Position numbers and translations under genes: made by a program. Positions 43,342 to 52,322 of a DNA stretch of 64,000 bases are shown piece after piece (positions within the stretch are counted from its first letter, which is position 1; each line of letters starts with the position of its first letter). Below the pieces are notes generated by a model that worked only from the letters and a program-made list of their open reading frames with translations, was not told the DNA's origin and did not search any database. Location: the NCBI RefSeq assembly GCF_024158745.1, contig NZ_JAMZAW010000026.1, forward strand, positions 39,748 through 103,747, written 5' to 3'. This DNA is from Paenibacillus tyrphae. Lineage in GTDB: Bacteria > Bacillota > Bacilli > Paenibacillales > NBRC-103111.

Positions 43342-45573
43342 GTGCCGAAAGCTACGACAGGCGCTCAGGTTCTGGAGCGGGAACCGACCAAGGAAGAAAT
43401 GATTGCAGAATGGAAACGAAGCATGGACGAAGGAGTAGACCCGTTTATCGTCATTCCGAACGGATGGGACACGCCGGAGGACGCCCGGCGGAAGGCCGGG
43501 AACGAAATGATCTGGGAAGCGAAAAAAGTCCGGGCCCAGGCGGACGCGGAGAAGAATGCCATAGAAAAGCAGCGGCTTAAAAACAAAGCCGACGATCTGG
43601 CGGCCGCCGGACGGAAGATGGGCGGAGTCATCTCCCGCGAGATCGATCAGGAGCTGGCACGAAATACCGTGGCTAACGAGCGGATATTGGATGCCCGGAT
43701 GGCATGGCTGGATGCGCAAAAGAAAGGGGACGAGGCGGGAAAAAAACAGGCGGAGCAGGACGCCAGGGAAGCCCGTAAAATGGGCGGGACCATCCCGAAC
43801 TGCGATACGGAAGAGATGAAACGGATGGTCGGCAATCAGATGATTTTGTCGGCGAAAATTTTATGGGCGGAGGCGCATAAAGAGCACGATCCGGCCAATA
43901 AAGAGAAAGCCGAGAAGCTGGCGGCCAAAGGCCGCGCCATGGGCGGAACGATTACGCTGCAGGATGATCCGGCCGATGCGCAGCGAATGGTCGGCAATGA
44001 AATGATCTGGGGCGCGAAGCAAATCTGGGCCGCCCCGACACAAGCTGGCGGTGATGCGAGCGGGGCAGCGGCCAGCGCCAAGTACGCGCGCGGGCAAATG
44101 GGCGGGACGATCACGGTCGATCACAGCATCGAAGAAGCGGGGAGAGTCGTGGCCGATAACCGGAGTCATGCCCCCAGCAAGTACTCCAATACTCAAGACA
44201 GAACATGGAATGGCATATACGACAAAGCCGAGTGGGAGAACAACGCTCAATATTTGTACAATATGACCCGTAAGCAGGGCGGCGATAAATGGGCCAACGA
44301 TAAATTGTATCTTGCGGAGAAAATTTTGTACGGCTCCCCGAAAGAAGCGGAATGGGCGAAGCAGAATTTCAACAAGGTTACGACGCCGAGCGGAGGGGCA
44401 GGAAGCTCCCAGGGTGCAGGCTATGATTCGTCAGGCACGCAAAATCCCGATCCGGGTCCGATCTATAACCATGCCAAAGAAATGGTAAGTAAAATTAACA
44501 AGATCGATCAGAAAAAATTCGGAAAAGAATTACAAAAGTTCACTGAAATTTACAATAAAAATATAGACGTTTACGAACGAATTTCCAAAAAAACGGGCAT
44601 TCCGCCACAGTTGATTGCGGCTCTCCACTATCGGGAGTCGTCGTGCGACTTTACAACTTATTTGCATAACGGTGAAAAGCTCGGTAAAAAAACGACGCTC
44701 GTACCTGTGGGAGTATATTTTACAAACTTCGAGGACGCAGCGGTTGATGCTTTGTTGCGAAAAGAAAAGCTGCGAGATTCTTATCATTTAAGCGCAACAT
44801 CCAATGACTTGGTCGCCATGATGGCGTATGCGGAAATGTATAACGGCAGAGGTTATATGAATAAAGGCCGCGTCAGCCCATATGCCTATAGCGGAACAAA
44901 TGTATATACAAAAGGAAAGTATGTTTCAGACGGGACATTCGATCCGAATGTAGTTGACCGCCAACCCGGCGTATATATCCTGTTAAAAGCCATTGAGTCT
45001 GTATCGGGAAGTGCCGGAAACGGAAGCTCCGGTATACAAAATCCATCACCGAAGCCAACTCAAAAGCCGACTCCAACTCCTACACCTCCTGGCAACCACA
45101 TGATCAAAGGAGTACCTGCTGAAAATCAAATTCCGTTCTCCTCTACCGGCTGCGCGATTGCTTCATTTACCATGATAGCTAATTTTTACGGGGCTAAAAC
45201 GGATTTAAAAACGGTTAGTAAAAAATATGCACCAGGAAACTCGATGAACTTTCCAAAAGCTTCAACTGCGAACAATCTATCCTATCAAAGGTATGATGTA
45301 GGCAAAAGCTTTACGAAAAACGATGTGTATCGACATATCAGAGAGTCCATTGACAAAGGGCTGCCGTGCATTGTTTCAAGTGACGGACACGATAGTAAAG
45401 GCAGGGCCAGCACGCATTTTGCCGTAGTTATCGGATATACGAATGAAGGAAACAAAGACTCGGATATTATCATTATCGATCCTTGGGGCGGAGTGCAAAC
45501 GACGCTGGATCATATGCAGATCTATAAATCAAAAGGAAAAATCTTGAGCGTCCGAGAGTTTAAGCCAAAATGA
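43342..45573 (+). CDS. Cargo protein: KATTGAQV leader, repeats, lysozyme-like domain, C39-like peptidase
   Basis: 743 residues from GTG 43342 (GAGGAGGAAG upstream). Leader PKATTGAQVLEREPT matches the 23729 cargo. About five helical repeats (45-330) carry the GGTI turn (RKMGGTIPN, RAMGGTITL, GQMGGTITV). No DUF4280 domain. A lysozyme-like domain follows (about 375-560; ALHYRESSC, Glu432), then a Pro/Thr linker and a C39-like peptidase (about 595-743) with Cys604 (STGCAIASF), His692 (STHFAVVIG) and Asp near 713 (IIDPWGG). It could cut both glycan and peptide bonds, unusual for one delivered effector. Confidence 0.8.
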   Translation: MPKATTGAQVLEREPTKEEMIAEWKRSMDEGVDPFIVIPNGWDTPEDARRKAGNEMIWEAKKVRAQADAEKNAIEKQRLKNKADDLAAAGRKMGGVISREIDQELARNTVANERILDARMAWLDAQKKGDEAGKKQAEQDAREARKMGGTIPNCDTEEMKRMVGNQMILSAKILWAEAHKEHDPANKEKAEKLAAKGRAMGGTITLQDDPADAQRMVGNEMIWGAKQIWAAPTQAGGDASGAAASAKYARGQMGGTITVDHSIEEAGRVVADNRSHAPSKYSNTQDRTWNGIYDKAEWENNAQYLYNMTRKQGGDKWANDKLYLAEKILYGSPKEAEWAKQNFNKVTTPSGGAGSSQGAGYDSSGTQNPDPGPIYNHAKEMVSKINKIDQKKFGKELQKFTEIYNKNIDVYERISKKTGIPPQLIAALHYRESSCDFTTYLHNGEKLGKKTTLVPVGVYFTNFEDAAVDALLRKEKLRDSYHLSATSNDLVAMMAYAEMYNGRGYMNKGRVSPYAYSGTNVYTKGKYVSDGTFDPNVVDRQPGVYILLKAIESVSGSAGNGSSGIQNPSPKPTQKPTPTPTPPGNHMIKGVPAENQIPFSSTGCAIASFTMIANFYGAKTDLKTVSKKYAPGNSMNFPKASTANNLSYQRYDVGKSFTKNDVYRHIRESIDKGLPCIVSSDGHDSKGRASTHFAVVIGYTNEGNKDSDIIIIDPWGGVQTTLDHMQIYKSKGKILSVREFKPK

Positions 45574-45590
45574 GGATAGAGGAGTACGCT

Positions 45591-46310
45591 ATGCCGAACG
45601 ATAAAGTATTTTTGAAGCTGAAGGGAAAAATAGTAAAACTATGGTTAATAGCAATAGCTTTGTTTGTTCTCGTGCTCGTTGCCGGTTGTGCAGGACAAAA
45701 TCATCAGAATGCTCCTGCAGAAAGCGTGCAGCCTGCCGGAAAAAATGACGGGCCAAGCCAACAAAATTCGGTATCCCCAACAATGCCAGCGACGCCTCCA
45801 GCATCGGCAGCAACCCCGGCACAGAAAACCGGAACAGCGTCGGAGGCAACGCCTGAACTAACGAATGATGCGGCCATTAAACTTATGGATGAGGCTCGGG
45901 ACAGAAACTACAAGCTGCTGCAAAAAGGCGGTCCTTGCGATGATTTCAACTATATTAATGACGATGATGGCGGATATGCTTTTATTTGCGATGAGCTGAA
46001 TTCCAAAGAAAAAATTCAAAAGTACTTGGAGGAAGTCTTCACTTCCCCTATCGCCGACACGATTATTGATCAGCTAGATCTACGGAAAATGGACAATAAA
46101 CTGGCTTTTAGCCCTAAGGATTGGGGCTCTATGTATGACTGGAGCAGTATTAAGGTATCAAAGGCCACAAAAGACGGAAATAAAGTGACGTTTCTTTTTA
46201 AAGTGGGATTGCTTGATGCTTCGGTTGAAGCGAAGACTATCGAAATAACGTTTAAATATATCGATAAGTCGGGCTGGAGAGTCGATACGGAGCCGCAACA
46301 TTTTTTGTAA
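45591..46310 (+). CDS. Lipoprotein of unknown family, immunity candidate
   Basis: 239 residues from ATG 45591 (TAGAGGAG 6 bases upstream; ATG 45570 overlaps the cargo stop but has no site). Lipobox VAGC, then about 55 residues of Pro/Ala/Gln-rich linker, long enough to reach into the wall. The mature domain (from about 85) contains FICDELNSKEKIQKYLEEVF and GSMYDWSSIKV. A decayed relative lies at 36860. Its place after the bifunctional cargo, before the C39-linked lipoprotein, suggests protection against the lysozyme-like half (inference). Confidence 0.68.
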   Translation: MPNDKVFLKLKGKIVKLWLIAIALFVLVLVAGCAGQNHQNAPAESVQPAGKNDGPSQQNSVSPTMPATPPASAATPAQKTGTASEATPELTNDAAIKLMDEARDRNYKLLQKGGPCDDFNYINDDDGGYAFICDELNSKEKIQKYLEEVFTSPIADTIIDQLDLRKMDNKLAFSPKDWGSMYDWSSIKVSKATKDGNKVTFLFKVGLLDASVEAKTIEITFKYIDKSGWRVDTEPQHFL

Positions 46311-46361
46311 TGGGAAGAGGCTCGCATCAACGCTTTCACCGAGTAGGAGAGGAGGATCTTC

Positions 46362-47435
46362 TTGGAGCGTCCGCTGCAATGGATGGTCGTCATGGCCATC
46401 CTTTCCATGCTAACCGCATGTACGGGAAATATGGATTCGAAATCTCCCGAAAGTTTAAAAGTCGCCGCGAAGACTGAAAGTCCAAAAGTGGAAAGTATTA
46501 ACAAGGGTGGAGGCGTCCCGAAAGATAGCCCCCGGGAAGCCTCGAAGGAAATCATTGCGTGTCAAAAAGCATTGGAGAGTCGGGGTCAGTTTTCCATCCA
46601 AGACGGAACGGTTGATTATCAAGCAGGAGTACGTATTTTTCCTTTGTTAAATTTCATCATGACCAAACAATCCATTCCCGCCAAGCATCCGGAGCAGTCG
46701 GTATTTATGAAGGATAATCCAATATTTGTTACCCGCAATGACAAGTATGCAAATACCCTCGTATTTGCAACGATTCATTCGCAAAGAACAGGTGTATTGC
46801 ATGGGGTAAACGGATTTCCGGATAATGAAGTAACCCGTTATTATGAGCCTATGGTATTTGGGGAGAAGACCGGTTTTACACCACAGGTACCTGTAACGGA
46901 TGCAGGTCCATTGAACAAAGCGGTTGAAGTTAACAGAGAAACGTGGGGGAATGAACTCGGAGAACTCACAAAGCCTTGTAACGACTCATTGATCTTGCCG
47001 CCAACGAAAAAAGCCACACCATTTTTTAAATACAACGGCAAAATATATCCTTATTCAAAGGAAATCGATTTTGTGGCAGGGGTTGAAGGTGTAGGATTTG
47101 GTTTGGCGGAGTATGGAAACAGATATCCCGAGGGAAAGAAAATCCAAATACCGATTCTCCTCTATTGCCCCAATTGCAGCATAGAAAACGTGGTTATGAT
47201 TCAAGACGGTGTTGAATTAACATTCAACAAAGATCAGTGTAACGACGATTGGCAAAAGTGGCTTGGCAAGGAATGGCATGCATTTACATCCGAAGAAATT
47301 GATTTTGACGAAGAAGTGTTTGCCAAGGCGGATTTCGCTAACATTCACTCGAAGCTACCGCCTTTTATTAGCCAAAACCCGTCTATAATTCGGGTGACGA
47401 TTAACGGGGAACAGGTTGAGTTTGTGAATCATTGA
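46362..47435 (+). CDS. Lipoprotein, candidate immunity to C39-type cargo (copy 2)
   Basis: 357 residues; TTG start after GAGGAGGAT; lipobox MLTAC. It is a close paralogue of the 25632 lipoprotein along its length. Both follow a KATTGAQV cargo ending in a C39-like peptidase, a pairing seen twice here and nowhere else in the window. This supports, but does not prove, matched immunity. Confidence 0.72.
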   Translation: MERPLQWMVVMAILSMLTACTGNMDSKSPESLKVAAKTESPKVESINKGGGVPKDSPREASKEIIACQKALESRGQFSIQDGTVDYQAGVRIFPLLNFIMTKQSIPAKHPEQSVFMKDNPIFVTRNDKYANTLVFATIHSQRTGVLHGVNGFPDNEVTRYYEPMVFGEKTGFTPQVPVTDAGPLNKAVEVNRETWGNELGELTKPCNDSLILPPTKKATPFFKYNGKIYPYSKEIDFVAGVEGVGFGLAEYGNRYPEGKKIQIPILLYCPNCSIENVVMIQDGVELTFNKDQCNDDWQKWLGKEWHAFTSEEIDFDEEVFAKADFANIHSKLPPFISQNPSIIRVTINGEQVEFVNH

Positions 47436-47468
47436 ATTCCGAACACTTCCTTATACACGAGGTAAAGC

Positions 47469-48286
47469 ATGCATAGACCTGAAACGGCAAGATTCTTATT
47501 ATTTTTCATGCTGATTCTGATTTTACTGGCGAGGTCGAGGTAACAGGCGCCTTCAAACATTACCCTTTGGAGCGGGAATATTTAGGCGGTGAGATCGTAT
47601 TTCAAGTGGAAGAAAATCAAAACTTCCCTGAAATAAAAATCAGGAATACACCTGAAGAGATTAGAGCTGACGAATGGATTGTTTTGTCATTGGACGAGGA
47701 AACGAAGCGGAAGTTCGGCCCTCCCGGTTCAGAAGGAAAAGCGACTTTAGCAGTTTCAAATTACAAAATACAATACGGCCCCATGGAGATATCGGATCAT
47801 ACACAGCTAAATCAAGTCGTCAATATTAAAATAAATAACGAAACGGCAGTAAAGGAATCTTCCAAAAGAACGCCAAAAATCAAATGGCTCCGTTTTGATT
47901 CAGAGGGATACCCTTCCGAACGAGCATTAATAAAGAAAGAATATGAAACGGAAATAAAAGAAATTGAGCGTGGGGACTACGGTAATGTGAATGAGTTGGG
48001 GATTGCTATTGCACTGGAAGATTTGAATGGCGATGGGAAGGACGAAGTCGTCGTAGCGCTTTTTCATCCTTATTTTAGCGGTTACCGTGCAAATTGCTTA
48101 CTGCAAATTTATACCATGAAGGATGAAAAGCTTGATCAACAATTTCCTTTAAGCAATGCCAATCTGATTGTAGGTGAGCAAGGCGATCAGCAAGAGGTAG
48201 GCGTTATCGATAATCCTGAACTTCAATGGAAAGATATTGTGGTCAACCGGAATTTATGGAGATGGGACGGAGAGAAATACGAATGA
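47469..48286 (+). pseudogene. Broken secreted/lipoprotein gene with FG-GAP-like loop
   Basis: ATG 47469 opens a hydrophobic signal-peptide frame (ARFLLFFMLILILLA) that stops at 47543. The protein-like sequence continues in another frame from about 47513 (DSDFTGEVEVTGAF ... YLGGEIVFQ) to the stop at 48286. That frame has no start with a ribosome site; TTG 47567 is unsupported. The mature part holds LEDLNGDGKDEVVV, similar to the 41173 lipoprotein. A small indel or deletion near the lipobox probably inactivated it. Confidence 0.65.
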
Positions 48287-48311
48287 TCAAACGGAGAGGA
48301 CGGAAACTGTG

Positions 48312-48914
48312 ATGTGCAAAAATGTGATCGATGAGAATTTGCCCCATTTCAAGTATCATCCCAACGCTTACCGGCTCGAGCTGTTCCAGCAAGGTCCTGC
48401 ACGTTGTTGTACGGTTTGCAACCGGGACACGAATTATGTTTATTCTGGGCCGTTTTATTGCATCGATGACGTAGACGCGATCTGCCCATGGTGTATTTAT
48501 GATGGGCAGGCCGCCCAAAAGTTTAACGGTACTTTTCACGGAGCGGTCGAGTATAACAGCGGCTTGTTGTCGATCGTCTTTAATGATGATACGAATCAAT
48601 ATATGTATTTTATGGGCAATGAACAAGTTGAGCCTATCCATGACCGGTCGTTGCACGAGCTGCTATTTCGGACGCCGAGTTATTCATCCTGGCAGGAGCC
48701 TCAGTGGTTGAGGCATTGTGACGATTTTTGCGCGTTTATCGGGTATTTGGACCAAGACAAATGGATAGACCTCAAGGAAGAGCTGCAAGAGGAAGTGGTG
48801 CGGTTGCAAGAGAGTTGCGGGTTATCGCTGAATCAGCTCGCTGACGATATTGGTCTTTATCTATTTCAATGTCCCACCTGCGGAAAGTACAGGCTGCATG
48901 CCGACTACTCGTAG
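48312..48914 (+). CDS. CbrC-family (UPF0167) protein
   Basis: 200 residues. It matches the UPF0167/CbrC pattern: FKYHPNAYRLELF near the start, cysteine pairs CCTVC and CPWC that look metal-binding, FNGTFHG, and a final CPTCGKYRLHAD. GGAGAGG lies upstream of ATG 48312 (GTG 48309 also possible). In E. coli CbrC is linked to colicin E2 tolerance by an unknown mechanism. Here it closes the toxin and immunity block; whether it acts in immunity is open, since the family is widespread. Confidence 0.82.
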   Translation: MCKNVIDENLPHFKYHPNAYRLELFQQGPARCCTVCNRDTNYVYSGPFYCIDDVDAICPWCIYDGQAAQKFNGTFHGAVEYNSGLLSIVFNDDTNQYMYFMGNEQVEPIHDRSLHELLFRTPSYSSWQEPQWLRHCDDFCAFIGYLDQDKWIDLKEELQEEVVRLQESCGLSLNQLADDIGLYLFQCPTCGKYRLHADYS

Positions 48915-49042
48915 CGATTCCGCCGCTTTCCTCTTTCTTTTTCCCCGCCGGCGTGGCATACTCCAAATATACCCAATTCATTAGACGAATTTATCCCCCT
49001 GTTGTGAAAATCAAACCCTGCCGTCCGCGGCGGGGCGCGTAC

Positions 49043-49048
49043 TATAAT
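49043..49048 (+). promoter_or_regulatory. -10 element for the sugar-binding operon
   Basis: A perfect TATAAT 41 bases upstream of the start codon. The -35 region (TGCCGT at 49019) is poor and very GC-rich, as expected for a promoter needing an activator such as the AraC-type regulator in the same operon. Confidence 0.45.
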
Positions 49049-49088
49049 CGAGATTGGATAACTGGCGGTTCCCGAAGGAGGGGTACGG

Positions 49089-50423
49089 ATGATAAACAAA
49101 CGGCGGCCGCTCCAATTGGCCTCGCTGCTGGTATGTTCGGGCTTTGTCGCCGGGTGCGGTAAGATCCAGGTGCCGGCCCCTGCGGGAGGCGATCAAGCCA
49201 GCGGCATAAGGCAGGCGAAGCCATTCACGATCTCGCTGCGGCATACCCAGGTCCGTGACGATGCCAGGCTCAAGCTGAAGCTGCTGGAAGATGTGGCCAA
49301 AAGGATGGAAGCCGCCGTCCCCGGGCTGACGGTGGAGCTGGAGGGTATCGAAGACAAGGTGAACCGATTCGAGAAGCTTCCGGCAGAGATGGCCGCGGGC
49401 TCGGCGCCTAAAATATTCGACCTGTTCGGCGGGTCGGATACGCAGAAGTATGTCAAAGCCGGACGGTTGCTGGATTTGACCCCGATTCTGGAGGAGATGA
49501 AGCTCAAGGACCGCTTTTTCGATTTGGACGAGTTCACGGTTGACGGTAAAATTTACGGACTGCCGACGGCGTCCTTCGTGGAAGGCGTGTACTACAATAA
49601 GAAGATATTTAAGGAGCTGGGGGTAGACGTACCCAAAACATGGGAGGAGCTCATCGCCATCGCGGAGAAGGCGAAGGCCAACGGCATTACGCCGTTTGCG
49701 CTTGCTGCGGCGGACGGCTGGGTGATCAATATGCTGATGAACACGCTTTGGGTGCGTACGGCCGGACCCGATTCCGTCCAAGGCTTCGTCAGCGGATCGC
49801 GCAAATGGACCGATCCCGACGTGCTTGACGGCTTCAAGCGCTACGAGCTGTTCGTCAAAAGAGGCTACTTCCAGGAAGGCAGCCTCGGTCTTAAATATGC
49901 GGAGCAGCAGTACAAATTCCGCGCGGGCAACGCGGCGATGCTGTTCGATGGAAGCTGGGCGAGCGGGGCGATTGCCGATCCCCAGTGGTCGAAGATCGCG
50001 AACGATGTCGGCTTCTTCAACTTTCCAGATACCGGAGGGAAAGGCGACGGCTGGATTAACGGCAGCTACTCGAACGGCTACGGCTTCGCCGCGAACCTCA
50101 GCGAACAGGAGAAGGAAGCCGTCAAAGCGTTCATCCGCATTATGTACAGCGACGAAATGCAGCGGCGTCAATTGAAAGAAAACGGCGTCCTGCCCGCCAT
50201 GAAGCTGATCGACCAGTCGGGGTTTTATCCGATTGTGGACGAAATCATGCAGACGACCCGGTTCAAGCAGTTTCCGGCGTTCGATGCGGTCGTTCAGGCC
50301 AAAGTCCGCGAAGCGCTCGAAACCGGCATGCAGGAGTTTGTCGGCGGCAAGCTGACGGCGGAGCAGGTGGTGGAGAAGCTTCAGCGGGTGCAGGAAGCCG
50401 CTAACAAAGAAGCGAAGAGATGA
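49089..50423 (+). CDS. Sugar ABC transporter substrate-binding lipoprotein
   Basis: 444 residues; lipobox FVAGC. The family-1 extracellular binding fold is evident: KIFDLFGGSDTQKYVKAGRLLDLT, GLPTASFVEGVYYNKKIF, AMLFDGSWA and GYGFAANLSEQEKEAVKAF. It binds a sugar or oligosaccharide outside the membrane. No permease or ATPase gene follows, so it either serves a transporter encoded elsewhere or passes the signal to the sensor kinase next to it. The NagZ gene in the operon suggests an amino sugar ligand. Confidence 0.88.
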   Translation: MINKRRPLQLASLLVCSGFVAGCGKIQVPAPAGGDQASGIRQAKPFTISLRHTQVRDDARLKLKLLEDVAKRMEAAVPGLTVELEGIEDKVNRFEKLPAEMAAGSAPKIFDLFGGSDTQKYVKAGRLLDLTPILEEMKLKDRFFDLDEFTVDGKIYGLPTASFVEGVYYNKKIFKELGVDVPKTWEELIAIAEKAKANGITPFALAAADGWVINMLMNTLWVRTAGPDSVQGFVSGSRKWTDPDVLDGFKRYELFVKRGYFQEGSLGLKYAEQQYKFRAGNAAMLFDGSWASGAIADPQWSKIANDVGFFNFPDTGGKGDGWINGSYSNGYGFAANLSEQEKEAVKAFIRIMYSDEMQRRQLKENGVLPAMKLIDQSGFYPIVDEIMQTTRFKQFPAFDAVVQAKVREALETGMQEFVGGKLTAEQVVEKLQRVQEAANKEAKR

Positions 50424-50493
50424 TGCGGTTCGCCGGAAGAGCGGCAGCATAGCGGCGAACCCTTCGGCATAAGAAAGGAACGACAGGCATTTG

Positions 50494-52317
50494 ATGAATC
50501 TTCGGAAAAAAGTGTTTTTGGGGTTCATGGCGTTTATCGTGGCGCCGCTGTTCGTGCTCGGAACGATCACGTATTTGCTGTCGCAAAGCATCATCCAGCA
50601 AAACTATGCGGAGCAGTCCGAATTTACGCTGAAGGCCGTCGGCCGCAATATTACGTACGTGCTGAAGGAAGCGAACTATTTCTCTCAAGCGTCGATGCAG
50701 CGGGAAGACATCCAGCGGATGCTCGGAGCCAAAGACGACGTCGACGCCGTCACTTTGACCGAATACGACCGTTTGCTGCAGCGAACGTTTCTTTCCTATA
50801 CTCCGGCTTATTCGGTGACGCTGTACGATTTTGAACGGCAATCGTTCAGTCAGGGGAAAATCGGCTACAGGCCGCTTTCTTTCGCCGAGCTTGCGAAGCT
50901 GCCCGTGTTCGGCGAAGTGATGGCGTTGAATGGCGTACCCCGCTGGATCGGTCCACACGAATTCGAGAATTGGACCGGCAATAAGTCGCTATTTACGATG
51001 ATCCGCGTGATCAACGACACGTATACGCTCGACAACCGCGGGATTTTGCTGCAGCAGTTTCAATTCAGCGAGCTGAACCGCATTTTCAACTATTTCGGCA
51101 CCAGCCACAGCAACGGCATCCGGTTCATGATCGTCAATCAGGACGGACTGATCATGGTGGACAACAAGGATAAGCTTTCGGGGCAAACGCTTTCGTCGCA
51201 CATCGACGGCTCGATCCATCTGGGCGGGGAATACGAGAGCGGCAAAATGAAATTCGACGGCGTGGAAAGCATCGTCTCGGTGCATCATCTGGATTTGGAC
51301 GAATTCGGCAAAATGAATTGGAGCGTCGTCTCCGTCACGCCTTGGGCGTATTTGTCCGGACGCTCGATGCAAGTGATCCAATGGATCGGCGCGATTACCA
51401 TCTTATCCTTGCTCAGCGCCCTGCTGTTCAACATGCTGTTCGTCGGGCGCATAATCCGCTTTATTTTGTACATTGTGAACTCCATGAAAAAGGTGGAGAT
51501 CGGCGATCTCGGCATCCGCGTCGAAGCAAATAGCAAGGACGAGACCAGCGCGCTCGCCCGCGGCTTCAACAGCTTGGTCGAGCGGATCAGCATGCTGCTA
51601 GAGGACGTGAAGCGGGAGCAGGAGCGGAAAAACAAAGCGGAGCTTATGCTGATGCAGGCGCAGATCAAGCCGCATTTTCTGTTCAATACGCTGGAATCGA
51701 TCAATGCGCTTGCGGCGCAAAACGAAGGTCGCAAGGTGAGCCGGATGGTGCAGCGGCTCGGGACGATTTTGCGCGTTAGCTTTTACCATAAAGAGGAAAT
51801 TCCGTTGTCGATGGAAATCGATCATGTGCGCAATTATTTGGAAATCCAGAAATACCGTTTCGAAGATTTGTTCGAATACGAGATCGACGTGCCGCCTGCA
51901 TTGTTCTCGACTCCGATTCTGAAGCTGACGCTGCAGCCGCTGCTGGAGAACAGCATTCAGCACGGCTTCGAAGGGATGGAGAGCAGCGCAGGAGACGGCG
52001 ATTCTGACCGGCAAAAGGGCTTCTTGTGGATTGCCGCGGAAGAGACGGAGGACGCTGTCGTGCTGTGGGTACAGGACAACGGAGCCGGAATTCCGAACGA
52101 CGTGCTGCTTCGTCTGCATGGAACGCCGGGGAGCAGGTCCAGCGACTTGGCGGAAGCGGGAGCCCCGATGCCGGAGGAGCGGGTCGGGCTTGGCATCCCG
52201 AACGTGGCGGACCGCCTGCGCATCCATTACGGCAGCCGCTACGGCATGATGATTTGCAGCCGGCCGGGCTTCGGCACGGTCATTCGCTGCACGATACCAA
52301 AACGAACAACCGGGTGA
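50494..52317 (+). CDS. YesM-type sensor histidine kinase
   Basis: 607 residues: transmembrane helix near 12-32, an extracellular sensor of about 250 residues, a second helix near 292-318, HAMP, then the LytS/YesM-type histidine kinase region with QIKPHFLFNTLESI (phosphorylated His) and an HATPase domain (LQPLLENSIQHGF; DNGAGIP; GLGIPNVADRL). It should phosphorylate the regulator encoded 5 bases downstream in response to an external sugar. Confidence 0.92.
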   Translation: MNLRKKVFLGFMAFIVAPLFVLGTITYLLSQSIIQQNYAEQSEFTLKAVGRNITYVLKEANYFSQASMQREDIQRMLGAKDDVDAVTLTEYDRLLQRTFLSYTPAYSVTLYDFERQSFSQGKIGYRPLSFAELAKLPVFGEVMALNGVPRWIGPHEFENWTGNKSLFTMIRVINDTYTLDNRGILLQQFQFSELNRIFNYFGTSHSNGIRFMIVNQDGLIMVDNKDKLSGQTLSSHIDGSIHLGGEYESGKMKFDGVESIVSVHHLDLDEFGKMNWSVVSVTPWAYLSGRSMQVIQWIGAITILSLLSALLFNMLFVGRIIRFILYIVNSMKKVEIGDLGIRVEANSKDETSALARGFNSLVERISMLLEDVKREQERKNKAELMLMQAQIKPHFLFNTLESINALAAQNEGRKVSRMVQRLGTILRVSFYHKEEIPLSMEIDHVRNYLEIQKYRFEDLFEYEIDVPPALFSTPILKLTLQPLLENSIQHGFEGMESSAGDGDSDRQKGFLWIAAEETEDAVVLWVQDNGAGIPNDVLLRLHGTPGSRSSDLAEAGAPMPEERVGLGIPNVADRLRIHYGSRYGMMICSRPGFGTVIRCTIPKRTTG

Positions 52318-52322
52318 TCGCG

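Noticed and set aside
4188..48286. Reading the locus as a prophage
   Set aside because: Tail-like sheath, tube and spike genes are present, but no capsid, portal, terminase, integrase, holin or attachment repeat was seen, and kinase/FHA/phosphatase and multiple lipoproteins do not fit a phage.
52026..52322. N-terminal extension of the response regulator into the kinase gene
   Set aside because: It overlaps the conserved HATPase region of the kinase in another frame; the receiver domain begins at ATG 52323.
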